NCBI GenBank assembly: GCA_003445795.1
Contig: DMCN01000103.1
Location: 1 to 22,356 of the forward strand
DNA from: Gallionellaceae bacterium
GTDB lineage: Bacteria; Pseudomonadota; Gammaproteobacteria; Burkholderiales; Gallionellaceae
Length of the DNA stretch: 22,356 nucleotides
Reading direction: 5' to 3'
Positions within the stretch are counted from its first letter, which is position 1; the number at the start of each line of letters is the position of its first letter. A program made the position numbers and the translations under genes. Below the pieces are notes generated by a model. The model saw only the letters and a program-made list of their open reading frames with translations, was not told where the DNA came from and did no database searches. Below, piece by piece: positions 1 to 6,938 of this stretch.

Positions 1-255
1 CATCTGGCCGACAGCGGCCGCCGCCTGCAGCTCGTGTACGGCGCTGGGACGCTGTTTCCAGCCTAGACGCTGCATGCCCTCGGCGATGGCGCCGGAAGAT
101 ACCAGCACCACCTCGCAGCCTTGCGTGCGCAGGGTTGCGATCTGTCCGGCCCAATTGCCCAATGCGGACATATCCAGACCGGTGCCCTGGTTGGTGACGA
201 GGCTGCTGCCGACTTTGACGACGATGCGCCTGGATTGGGTCAATACGGTCTTCAT
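1..255 (-). CDS. proB: Glutamate 5-kinase, N-terminal part (cut by window edge)
   Basis: The reverse strand encodes 85 residues starting MKTVLTQSRRIVVKVGSSLV and continuing past position 1. The KVGSS segment near the start and the VLVSSGAIAEGM segment about 50 residues in are the N-terminal phosphate-binding features of the amino-acid kinase fold in glutamate 5-kinase. The enzyme phosphorylates L-glutamate at the gamma carboxyl, the first step of proline synthesis, in the cytosol. The ATG at 255-253 overlaps the TGA of obgE in an ATGA arrangement, which decides the start and suggests translational coupling. The catalytic C-terminal part and any PUA domain lie outside the window. Identification is confident from family knowledge; completeness cannot be judged. 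Confidence 0.93.
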   Translation of the reverse strand, partial: MKTVLTQSRRIVVKVGSSLVTNQGTGLDMSALGNWAGQIATLRTQGCEVVLVSSGAIAEGMQRLGWKQRPSAVHELQAAAAVGQM

Positions 256-1334
256 GCCAACGGGTCGTGGATATCGATTTCGGATTCCTGCGCGCTTTCG
301 GTGACGGCGTCCTGTTCCTGCTCGGCTATCTGGTTGATGTGCTCCATGATAGCGTATGTCAATTCCTTGCAGCCCTCGCCGTTGATGGCGGAGATGGTGA
401 AATAACGCGTGTCGCCGCCGAACGCCTTGAGGAAGGCGGCGACTTTTTCGGTGCGGTCTTCTTCCGGCAGCAGGTCGAGCTTGTTCAGTACCAGCCAGCG
501 CGGCTTGTTGAACAGGGCCTCGTCGTACTTCTTCAGCTCGTTCAGGATGGCATGCGCCTCATGCACAGGATCGACACCCTCGTACATCGGTGCAAGGTCC
601 ACCAGATGCAGCAGCAAGCGGGTGCGTGCAAGATGGCGCAGGAACTGGTGGCCCAGTCCGGCACCTTCCGCCGCGCCCTCGATCAGGCCGGGGATGTCGG
701 CGATGACGAAGCTCTTCTCTTCCGAGACGCGCACCACACCCAGGTTGGGGTGCAGTGTGGTGAAAGGATAGTCTGCCACCTTCGGACGCGCGGCGGATAC
801 GGAACGGATGAAGGTGGATTTCCCCGCGTTCGGCATGCCGAGCAGGCCGACATCGGCCAGCACCTTCAATTCCAGTTGCAGCTCGCGGCGTTCGCCTTCT
901 TCGCCCGGCGTGCACTGGCGCGGCGTGCGGTTGGTGCTGGATTTGAAGTGCAGGTTGCCGAGGCCGCCTGCGCCGCCCTTGGCGAGCATGATCCGTTCGC
1001 CGTCATGGGTGAGGTCAGCAATGATCTGGCCGCTGTTGATGTCGGTGATGACGGTGCCGACCGGCATGCGCAGGATGACGTCGTCCGCGCCCTTGCCGTA
1101 ACAGTCCGCGCCGCGGCCTGATTCGCCGTTTTTGGCGCGGTGCATGCGCGCGAAACGGTAATCCACCAGCGTGTTGATGTTGCGGTCGGCGATGGCGATC
1201 ACACTGCCGCCGCGTCCGCCGTCGCCGCCATCCGGGCCGCCCTTTTCGATGTACTTCTCATGACGAAAGCTGGCCGCGCCGTTGCCGCCGTTGCCGGCGA
1301 TGATCTCAATCTTTGATTCGTCGATGAATTTCAT
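252..1334 (-). CDS. obgE: Obg/CgtA-type GTPase
   Basis: A 360-residue GTPase that associates with the 50S ribosomal subunit and acts in ribosome maturation and stress control. Residues 1-158 form the glycine-rich Obg fold (GNGGNGAASFRHEKY and GGPDGGDGGRGG are typical). The G domain follows, with G1 GMPNAGKST at 166-174, the switch region YPFTTLHPNLG, G3 DIPGLIEGA at 213-221 and G4 NKLD at 284-287. The C-terminal tail is short and acidic, as in other proteobacterial ObgE. Length fits the family. It lies downstream of rplU-rpmA, the usual arrangement, but an intrinsic terminator sits between, so obgE may depend on read-through or a promoter not recognised here. Its stop overlaps the proB start. 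Confidence 0.97.
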   Translation of the reverse strand: MKFIDESKIEIIAGNGGNGAASFRHEKYIEKGGPDGGDGGRGGSVIAIADRNINTLVDYRFARMHRAKNGESGRGADCYGKGADDVILRMPVGTVITDINSGQIIADLTHDGERIMLAKGGAGGLGNLHFKSSTNRTPRQCTPGEEGERRELQLELKVLADVGLLGMPNAGKSTFIRSVSAARPKVADYPFTTLHPNLGVVRVSEEKSFVIADIPGLIEGAAEGAGLGHQFLRHLARTRLLLHLVDLAPMYEGVDPVHEAHAILNELKKYDEALFNKPRWLVLNKLDLLPEEDRTEKVAAFLKAFGGDTRYFTISAINGEGCKELTYAIMEHINQIAEQEQDAVTESAQESEIDIHDPLA

Positions 1335-1351
1335 AATGTTGCCGGTGTTCC

Positions 1352-1384
1352 AAAAATAAAAAAGCCCTACCTTGCGATAGGGCT
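1352..1384 (-). terminator. Intrinsic terminator after rpmA
   Basis: On the reverse strand a 7-bp stem AGCCCTA/TAGGGCT (1363-1369 pairing with 1378-1384, 8-nt loop) is followed by a T-rich tract (TTTTTTATTTTTG, complement of 1351-1362). It sits 21 bp after the rpmA stop and 18 bp before the obgE start. It therefore probably sets a high ribosomal-protein to low GTPase expression ratio by partial termination. Confidence 0.8.
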
Positions 1385-1404
1385 CATTTTAACCGCTTGC
1401 GCGA

Positions 1405-1662
1405 TTAAGCTGCGACGATGCTGACCGTCTTGCGCTGCATTGCGCCCTTGACCGCAAACACCACCTTGCCGGTGATCTTTGCGAACAAAGTGTGATCCTT
1501 GCCCATGCCGACGTTGTCGCCTGCGTGAACTTGTGTGCCGCGCTGACGGATGATGATGCTGCCCGCGCTGATCAGTTCGCCGCCGTAGCTCTTAACACCC
1601 AGTCGTTTCGAGTGTGAGTCGCGGCCGTTACTGGTACTGCCCCCGCCTTTTTTCGATGCCAT
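1405..1662 (-). CDS. rpmA: 50S ribosomal protein L27
   Basis: An 85-residue basic protein beginning MASKKGGGSTSNGRDSHSKR, the canonical L27 N-terminus. This tail reaches toward the peptidyl transferase centre. The core GGELISAGSIIIRQRGT and HAGDNVGMGKDHTLFA matches the family. There is no N-terminal extension of the kind cleaved in Firmicutes. It lies 18 bp after rplU and shares its promoter; L21 and L27 are encoded together in nearly all bacteria. An SD-like GGAG lies just upstream of the ATG. Confidence 0.98.
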   Translation of the reverse strand: MASKKGGGSTSNGRDSHSKRLGVKSYGGELISAGSIIIRQRGTQVHAGDNVGMGKDHTLFAKITGKVVFAVKGAMQRKTVSIVAA

Positions 1663-1680
1663 GTTCTAGCTCCTTCGGAA

Positions 1681-1992
1681 TTAAGCCGAGATGCCGTCGA
1701 TGCGGATCTCAGTAAAGTTTTGACGATGTCCCTGGTGTTTCTGGTAGTGCTTACGACGACGCATCTTGAAGATGGTCACTTTGTCGTGGCGACCGTTGGC
1801 GATGATGGTCGCCTTGACGGTAGCACCGCTCAGCAGAGGCTGCCCAACGGAGACCTTGTCGCCATTGCCAACCATCAGCACTTTGTCCAATACGATCGCG
1901 CCGCCGACGTCGCCGTCAATGGATTCGATCTTCAGAGTTTCACCTTCGACAACGCGATATTGCTTGCCACCGGTTTTGATTACTGCGTACAT
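1681..1992 (-). CDS. rplU: 50S ribosomal protein L21
   Basis: A 103-residue protein starting MYAVIKTGGKQYRV with an internal KMRRRKHYQKHQGHRQ, both hallmark L21 segments that bind 23S rRNA. The length matches the usual 103 residues. It is the first gene of the rplU-rpmA unit. A near-consensus sigma-70 promoter lies 37 bp upstream and GAGG sits at a suitable distance before the ATG. Confidence 0.98.
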   Translation of the reverse strand: MYAVIKTGGKQYRVVEGETLKIESIDGDVGGAIVLDKVLMVGNGDKVSVGQPLLSGATVKATIIANGRHDKVTIFKMRRRKHYQKHQGHRQNFTEIRIDGISA

Positions 1993-2028
1993 AACGACCT
2001 CGCTGGATGCGGTTTTTCAGAGCCGCGC

Positions 2029-2056
2029 ATTATACATAAACATACCCAACCGTCAA
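2029..2056 (-). promoter_or_regulatory. Sigma-70 promoter for rplU-rpmA
   Basis: The reverse strand shows TTGACG (2056-2051), a 16-nt spacer, and a perfect TATAAT (2034-2029). Transcription would start near 2021, giving a leader of about 29 nt. It is one of the best promoter matches in the window, as expected for ribosomal protein genes. The -35 overlaps the end of a weak 6-bp hairpin after rho. Confidence 0.8.
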
Positions 2057-2073
2057 AACCCTTTTTTCAGGGT

Positions 2074-3330
2074 TTAACGCTTCATCGAGTCGAAAAACTC
2101 GGCGTTGTTCTTGGTTGCCTTGACCTTGTCCAGCAGGAATTCCATCGCGTCCAGCTCGTCCATCGGGTAGAGCAACTTGCGCAGGAGCCAGATGCGCTGC
2201 AGCAGGTCCTGTTTGATCAGCAGTTCTTCCTTGCGGGTACCGGAACGGTTCACGTTGATGGCTGGGTAGATGCGCTTTTCGGCCATACGGCGATCCAGGT
2301 GGATCTCCATGTTGCCGGTACCCTTGAATTCTTCGTAGATCACGTCGTCCATGCGGCTACCGGTATCCACCAGCGCCGTGGCGATGATGGTCAGCGAACC
2401 GCCTTCCTCGATGTTGCGTGCCGCGCCGAAGAAGCGCTTGGGGCGCTGCAGGGCGTTGGCGTCCACACCGCCGGTCAAAACCTTGCCGGAAGAGGGGATA
2501 ACCGTGTTATAGGCGCGCGCCAGACGGGTGATGGAGTCCAGCAGGATGACCACATCCTTCTTGTGCTCGACCAGGCGTTTAGCCTTTTCAAGAACCATTT
2601 CAGCGACTTGCACGTGGCGTGTGGCCGGCTCGTCGAAGGTGGAAGCGACCACTTCGCCGCGCACGGTACGGCTCATTTCGGTCACTTCCTCGGGGCGTTC
2701 GTCGATCAGCAACACGATCAAAGTGGCATCCGGATTGTTGGCCGAGATCGAGTGCGCGATATGTTGCAGCATGACCGTCTTGCCGGATTTTGGCGAAGCG
2801 ACCAGCAGGCCGCGCTGTCCCTTGCCGATGGGCGCAACGATGTCGATGACGCGGCCGGTGATGTTCTCTTCGGCGCGGATGTCGCGTTCCAGCGTCATGT
2901 GAACGGTCGGGAACAGCGGCGTCAGGTTCTCGAACAGGATCTTGTTCTTGGCATTCTCGGGCGATTCGCCGTTGACCTTGTCCACCTTGACCAGGGCCAC
3001 ATAGCGCTCGCCTTCTTTCGGCGTGCGGATCTCGCCTTCGATCGAATCGCCGGTGTGCAGGTTGAAACGGCGCACCTGGCTGGGGCTCACATAGATATCG
3101 TCCGGGCCGGCCAGGTAGGAGGTGTCCGGCGATCTCAGGAAGCCGAAACCGTCGGGCAGCACTTCCAGCGTGCCTTCACCGAAGATGCTTTCGCCTTTCT
3201 TCGCCTGATTCTTCAGCAGCGCGAAGATCAGATCCTGCTTGCGCATGCGGTTGGCATTGTCGATCTGGTTGGTGGTGGCCATTTCCACCAATTCGGTGAT
3301 GTGTTTGGTCTTGAGGTCAGATAGATGCAT
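2074..3330 (-). CDS. rho: Transcription termination factor Rho
   Basis: A 418-residue RNA-dependent ATPase helicase, essentially the E. coli length. It begins MHLSDLKTKHITELVEMA (N-terminal helical domain), followed by the RNA-binding cold-shock-like fold around 50-118 with LPDGFGFLR. The ATPase core has GKGQRGLL at 169-176, Walker A SPKSGKT at 179-185, the Walker B VVILLDSITR, and the secondary RNA-site loop region SSGKVLTGGVD. All catalytic motifs are intact, with no insertion domain. It lies downstream of trxA on the same strand with a 173-bp gap, the common trxA-rho order. The gap holds a C-rich rut-like leader consistent with autoregulation. Confidence 0.98.
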   Translation of the reverse strand: MHLSDLKTKHITELVEMATTNQIDNANRMRKQDLIFALLKNQAKKGESIFGEGTLEVLPDGFGFLRSPDTSYLAGPDDIYVSPSQVRRFNLHTGDSIEGEIRTPKEGERYVALVKVDKVNGESPENAKNKILFENLTPLFPTVHMTLERDIRAEENITGRVIDIVAPIGKGQRGLLVASPKSGKTVMLQHIAHSISANNPDATLIVLLIDERPEEVTEMSRTVRGEVVASTFDEPATRHVQVAEMVLEKAKRLVEHKKDVVILLDSITRLARAYNTVIPSSGKVLTGGVDANALQRPKRFFGAARNIEEGGSLTIIATALVDTGSRMDDVIYEEFKGTGNMEIHLDRRMAEKRIYPAINVNRSGTRKEELLIKQDLLQRIWLLRKLLYPMDELDAMEFLLDKVKATKNNAEFFDSMKR

Positions 3331-3354
3331 ATGTGGATGTTGCGCGGTTGCGCC

Positions 3355-3417
3355 AGGTTGAGGTGAGTTACGGGGGAAGTGGGACTGGGTTTCTTGGGGG
3401 TTTGCGGGATATCCCGC
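3355..3417 (-). promoter_or_regulatory. C-rich, G-poor rho leader (candidate rut site) with palindrome
   Basis: In the transcript sense, the 49 nt complementary to 3403-3355 contain 24 C and only 3 G, with runs such as CCCCC, CCC and CTC in an unstructured context. That is the composition Rho prefers. Immediately upstream in the transcript is a perfect 14-bp palindrome GCGGGATATCCCGC (3404-3417). The segment ends 25 bp before the rho start codon. E. coli rho is known to be autoregulated through termination in its leader; a parallel role here is inference. Confidence 0.5.
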
Positions 3418-3503
3418 GCCGGATTGCCGTGTGTGTCTTTATTTAGTTTGTGTGGTGCGTTTCAGAACGAAACAGGGCAGTTGCGGGCGGGAGATTAAAG
3501 GGT

Positions 3504-3830
3504 TCAGATATGGCTGTCAATGAAAGCGGTGAGTTGCGACTTGGACAATGCGCCCACCTTGGTTGCCTCGATGTTGCCGTTCTTGAACAGCATCAGTGTC
3601 GGGATGCCGCGCACGCCGTATTTTTGCGGGGTCTGCTGGTTCTCGTCCACGTTCAGTTTGGCGACGTTCAGACGTCCTGCGTATTCCTTGGAGACTTCGT
3701 CCAGGATCGGGGCGATCATGCGGCAGGGACCGCACCACTCAGCCCAATAGTCGACCAGCACGGGCAGCGGCGATTGCAGTACCTCGGCGGTGAAAGTGGC
3801 ATCGGTGACATAACGGATATGTTCGCTCAT
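3504..3830 (-). CDS. trxA: Thioredoxin 1
   Basis: A 108-residue single-domain thioredoxin with the active site WCGPC at 32-36, the preceding VDYWAEW strand, and the cis-proline loop RGIPTLMLF. It has no signal peptide, so it is cytosolic. It supplies electrons to protein disulfides and, relevant to the genes further right, to APS/PAPS reductases of the CysH family. The length is typical. It is transcribed alone or with rho downstream. A possible promoter lies about 35-65 bp upstream. Confidence 0.97.
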   Translation of the reverse strand: MSEHIRYVTDATFTAEVLQSPLPVLVDYWAEWCGPCRMIAPILDEVSKEYAGRLNVAKLNVDENQQTPQKYGVRGIPTLMLFKNGNIEATKVGALSKSQLTAFIDSHI

Positions 3831-3864
3831 GTTGGATTCTCGCTTAATGATTTAAGTATTGTGT

Positions 3865-3893
3865 TTTATAGAAACGGTCTGAGCCGCTTGGAA
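3865..3893 (-). promoter_or_regulatory. Possible trxA promoter
   Basis: On the reverse strand TTCCAA (3893-3888) and TATAAA (3870-3865) are separated by 17 nt. The -10 is good, the -35 weak. The element lies in the 162-bp gap between the methyltransferase gene and trxA, where a promoter would be expected. Confidence 0.35.
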
Positions 3894-3992
3894 GTACAAC
3901 AGGACTGGGCGGCATCCTAACCAAAAAATTCGGGGTTGGGAAGGGTTTCAATTGTCGAGTCATAACCCATTGATATGGCAAGAGGTGTGGAT

Positions 3993-4754
3993 TCACATGC
4001 GCCACAGATAAAGCTGCGAATGATGCAAATCTTCGACTGAGATGGTTTCCTGCGGCGGCAGATCCGGCACCGCGAAGGTGTTGCTGATGAACAGACTACC
4101 GGGGCGCATCTCCTGTCTGGCCTTGTTCCACAGCGCCTCCATCGGCACTGGCGACAGATAGGCGAACACCACGTCGTACCGCGACAGATCGCTATCCCAC
4201 AAACTGCCCCAATGCACCGAGCAGTTGCCAAAGCCGCCGAATTTGATGCGCAACCAGCTCCACAGGAACGGCAGCGGTGCCGCTTCCACGCCGTGGAAGT
4301 GACCGTGTGGATGCGTCTGCGCGAGATGCGTCAACACGCCGCCGATGCCGGAACCGAGATCGACCAGAGTGAACGGTTGCGCGGCAGGCAGGCGGGCTTC
4401 CAGCGCCTGCCAGACCTTGTTGCTGGACAGATAGAGAGGCACCTGCGTGCGGAAAGTACTCCAGTAGACCACCAGCATGAGCAGAAAGGCTGCGAGGAAA
4501 AATCCGGGCGGGATGTGCAGCGCCAGCATCAGCACCAGTGCGGGGGCGAAAAGGAACTGGATGAACAGCCACCAGCGCGCCAAACCGGCGAGACGGCTGA
4601 GCGCGGCGGCCATGCCACCGCAGAGCAGGGCGAACAGCAAGGGCGAGGGTTGCAAGCCGAGCAGGCGTATGCCGAGGGCGGTGAACACAAAAGCCGCGGT
4701 CTGCAACAGCAGCGCGATGACGGACGGGGGCAGCCGCTCGAACAGCGATCTCAC
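3993..4754 (-). CDS. Membrane-anchored class I SAM-dependent methyltransferase
   Basis: A 253-residue protein in two parts. Residues 12-101 hold about four hydrophobic segments (roughly 12-34, 38-58, 61-79, 81-101). The rest is cytosolic and carries a Rossmann-type methyltransferase core: motif I LVDLGSGIGG at 129-138, the acidic residue of motif II in GVEAAP around 155-160, and YDVVFAYLSP at 193-202. The substrate is not evident. The start is GTG at 4754-4752 overlapping the yajL TGA, which implies coupling to the upstream operon. It is the last gene of the nine-gene run. Alternatives are a lipid or quinone-like substrate because of the membrane anchor; this is a guess. Confidence 0.7.
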   Translation of the reverse strand: MRSLFERLPPSVIALLLQTAAFVFTALGIRLLGLQPSPLLFALLCGGMAAALSRLAGLARWWLFIQFLFAPALVLMLALHIPPGFFLAAFLLMLVVYWSTFRTQVPLYLSSNKVWQALEARLPAAQPFTLVDLGSGIGGVLTHLAQTHPHGHFHGVEAAPLPFLWSWLRIKFGGFGNCSVHWGSLWDSDLSRYDVVFAYLSPVPMEALWNKARQEMRPGSLFISNTFAVPDLPPQETISVEDLHHSQLYLWRM

Positions 4755-5296
4755 GCGCGCACCAGTCCGTATTCGACCTCGTCGCGTTTGGCTTTGCCCG
4801 CCAGGCGCTCCACCAGTAACAACGCAAAATCCATGGCCGTGCCGGGGCCGCGCGAGGTGATGATCTTGCCGTCTTCGACCACGGCCTGCGACTGGTGCAG
4901 TACCTTGGGGAAGGCATCCAGCGCACCCGGAAAGCAGGTGGCATGTTTGCCGTCGAGCAATCCCGCCGTCGCCAGTATCGAAGGCGCGGCACAGATGGCG
5001 CAGACATAACGGTCATTCGCTGCCATGCGCTGGACCAGATGGATGATGCGGGGATCGGCCTTGAGATTGTTGGTGCCGGGTTGTCCGCCCGGTAGTACCA
5101 CCATGTCGAAATCGTGCTTGAGCGCTTCTTCCAGACCGGTGTCGTTGACCAGTACGGTGCCGCGGCTGCCGCGTATCGGATGTCCGTCCAGGCTGGCGCT
5201 CACCGCTTCGATACCGGCGCGGCGCAGGATGTTGAGGACGGTCACGGCTTCGAGTTCCTCGCTGCCGTTGGCCAGCGGAACAAGTACGGATTTCAT
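4751..5296 (-). CDS. yajL: DJ-1/PfpI family protein, YajL-like
   Basis: A 181-residue single-domain member of the DJ-1/ThiJ/PfpI superfamily. The nucleophile-elbow cysteine is C102 in AICAAPS and the conserved partner glutamate is E15 in NGSEELEAVT. PGGQPGTNNL at 69-78 and ITSRGPGTAMDFAL near the C-terminus are also typical. YajL is described as a protective protein against oxidative and electrophile damage to proteins; the exact enzymatic role is debated. An SD-like GGGAG precedes the ATG. The gap to the PAP2 gene is 1 bp, and the stop overlaps the methyltransferase GTG, so it sits inside the operon. Confidence 0.85.
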   Translation of the reverse strand: MKSVLVPLANGSEELEAVTVLNILRRAGIEAVSASLDGHPIRGSRGTVLVNDTGLEEALKHDFDMVVLPGGQPGTNNLKADPRIIHLVQRMAANDRYVCAICAAPSILATAGLLDGKHATCFPGALDAFPKVLHQSQAVVEDGKIITSRGPGTAMDFALLLVERLAGKAKRDEVEYGLVRA

Positions 5297-5297
5297 T

Positions 5298-6083
5298 CTA
5301 GAAGCTCCCGGCGATGCGTACGCCGATTAGACCCCCGCCAACGTCAGGAAGCAAGACCAGTTTGCCGGAACGCAGGTCGGCATTGCGGGCGACCACGGTC
5401 TTGCCGACCAGCGTGCCGATCATGGCTCCCGCCAGAATATCCGATGCGAAGTGCGCATGATGATAGCTGCGGGCAAGGCCGACCAGTCCGGCGATGGAGT
5501 ACGAGGTGTAACTCACCCAGTCCTCGTCGTAGTGGTTGGCGACGACCGCGGCCAGCGCGAACGCTTCGGTGGTGTGGCCGGAGGGGAACGAGGAATTGCC
5601 GTCGCTGAACGATTTGAAGTGATAGATGCCCTGATCGTCGCGCGGACGGCTGCGTCCGCTGACCAGTTTGAGGGCGGGCGTGACGATGCCGCTGGCGATA
5701 AGGCTGGCGGCGAGGCCGTCCTGCGCCACCTGCACGGCCCTCTCATCATCAGTCAGTGTGCCTGCCACATAGAAGCCGCCGACCACGCCCGCTGCATATT
5801 GCAAGCCGAAGCGTTCCACCTGCGTCATGAAGGCGTTGTCGCCGCTGTGGCGGCGCATCTCGTCGCGTAACGGCCGGTCGATGACCAGCGCGGTGCCGAC
5901 CACAGCCAGCGAGGACCAACCGGCCTGACGCCATTCCGCCTCTTCCCAGCGGGCAGGGGCGGAGACGACGTGTTTAACGTCGTCGAGCAGTATCTCGGGA
6001 TAGGAACGTTCGGCAGCGCCAGCCTTGTGCGTGCAGCACAGGGCCAGCAGTGAAGTGAAGAAAAGCCGTGATGCGAACTTCAA
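5298..6083 (-). CDS. PAP2 superfamily phosphatase with signal peptide
   Basis: About 261 residues. The chosen start is TTG at 6083-6081, overlapping the yajQ TGA (TTGA). It gives a signal-like N-terminus: basic FASR, hydrophobic LFFTSLLALCC, then AGAA. The longer open frame upstream merely shadows yajQ. All three PAP2 motifs are present: K139-x6-R146-P147, PSGH at 167-170, and R205-x5-H211-x3-D215. Such enzymes remove phosphate from lipid phosphates such as phosphatidate or undecaprenyl pyrophosphate, with the active site on the periplasmic side. Substrate specificity cannot be told here. The lack of an ATG or clear SD suggests translation depends on coupling to yajQ. Confidence 0.8.
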   Translation of the reverse strand: MKFASRLFFTSLLALCCTHKAGAAERSYPEILLDDVKHVVSAPARWEEAEWRQAGWSSLAVVGTALVIDRPLRDEMRRHSGDNAFMTQVERFGLQYAAGVVGGFYVAGTLTDDERAVQVAQDGLAASLIASGIVTPALKLVSGRSRPRDDQGIYHFKSFSDGNSSFPSGHTTEAFALAAVVANHYDEDWVSYTSYSIAGLVGLARSYHHAHFASDILAGAMIGTLVGKTVVARNADLRSGKLVLLPDVGGGLIGVRIAGSF

Positions 6084-6568
6084 TCGCGGAAGTTCTGGTA
6101 TTGCAGGGGGAAGTCGGTGATCGTCTTTTTGACGAAAGCGATGGCGTCCTGCAAGTCGTCGCGGTTCTTGCCGGTGACGCGCACGGTGTCGCCCTGAATG
6201 CTGGCTTGCACCTTCATCTTGCTGTCCTTGATGTGCTTGACGATCTTCTTCGCCAACTCGATCTCCACGCCCACCTTGATGGTGCAATTGCGCTTGACCT
6301 TGTTGCCGCTGACCTTCTCGATCTTGTCGCTGATCTCCAGGCACTTGATGTCCACACCGCGCTTGGCCAGTTTGCCGTTGAGGATCTCCTGCACCTGGTT
6401 CATCTGGAATTCGTTGTCGGAATGCACGGTGAGCACCATCTCGGCCTGCTCGACGCGGGCATCCGAACCCTTGAAGTCGAAGCGCGTGCTGACTTCCTTG
6501 TTGGTCTGTTCGACCGCATTCTTGACTTCGGTCTTTTCTACTTCGGAAACGATATCGAATGAGGGCAT
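6080..6568 (-). CDS. yajQ: YajQ family nucleotide-binding protein (UPF0234)
   Basis: A 162-residue protein starting MPSFDIVSEVEKTEVKNAVE and containing TRFDFKGSDA, KRGVDIKCLEI and GDTVRVTGKNRDDLQ, all typical YajQ segments. The length is the family norm. Members bind nucleotides or RNA, and in some pathogens YajQ is reported as a cyclic-di-GMP effector; which applies here is unknown. It is cytosolic. It follows ppnP by 21 bp, and its stop overlaps the PAP2 start. Confidence 0.93.
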   Translation of the reverse strand: MPSFDIVSEVEKTEVKNAVEQTNKEVSTRFDFKGSDARVEQAEMVLTVHSDNEFQMNQVQEILNGKLAKRGVDIKCLEISDKIEKVSGNKVKRNCTIKVGVEIELAKKIVKHIKDSKMKVQASIQGDTVRVTGKNRDDLQDAIAFVKKTITDFPLQYQNFRD

Positions 6569-6589
6569 GGTTATTCCTTGATAGTTAAC

Positions 6590-6910
6590 TTAACCAAAAC
6601 TGCAAACGTAATCGACAGCATCTGCGCCGGTGTGGATGTCGAAGCTGCTGTTCTCCGCCACCTTGAAGCTGCTGCCCGCGGCGTAGGTATTGAACGCCGC
6701 TTCACCGGCGATCTTCACCGAGCAGGAGCCCGCAGTGATCTCCATCAGTTCCGGGGCGCCGACGTTGAAAGTCAGTTTGCTGTTGGGCAGTACCACGCCC
6801 ACGGTCTTGCGCGAGCCGTCGGGGAAGAACACCGAGTGCGACACGCATTTGCCGTCGAAAAAGACATTGGATTTTTTACCGACGCTGACATTATCGATTC
6901 TGTCTGACAT
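6590..6910 (-). CDS. ppnP: Pyrimidine/purine nucleoside phosphorylase PpnP
   Basis: A 106-residue cupin-fold protein of the DUF1255/YaiE family, with KCVSHSVFFPDGSRKTVGVVLP, the following AGSCSVKI and the FDIHTG..YVCSFG end. E. coli PpnP catalyses phosphorolysis of diverse nucleosides to base plus ribose 1-phosphate. The protein is slightly longer than the roughly 94-residue E. coli form. It lies 28 bp after the macro-domain gene and 21 bp before yajQ. Neighbourhood with an ADP-ribose type module hints at nucleoside or NAD-derivative salvage, which is inference only. Confidence 0.88.
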   Translation of the reverse strand: MSDRIDNVSVGKKSNVFFDGKCVSHSVFFPDGSRKTVGVVLPNSKLTFNVGAPELMEITAGSCSVKIAGEAAFNTYAAGSSFKVAENSSFDIHTGADAVDYVCSFG

Positions 6911-6938
6911 GCTGATATTTCCTTTTGGATCGTTTGGA

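Noticed and set aside
2055..2075. Hairpin AAACCC/GGGTTT at the end of rho as an intrinsic terminator
   Set aside because: Only a 6-bp, A/T-rich-ended stem with no downstream T-tract on the reverse strand. It overlaps the rplU -35, so it was not called.
1720..3324. A 534-codon plus-strand open frame opposite rplU and rho
   Set aside because: It is the antisense shadow of two highly conserved genes. The translation is low in recognisable motifs and rich in H, Q, V and G, as expected from GC-rich antisense frames.
3470..3490. Hairpin GTTTC-AGAAC-GAAAC between trxA and rho as a terminator
   Set aside because: The stem is only 5 bp and no T-tract follows on the transcribed strand.
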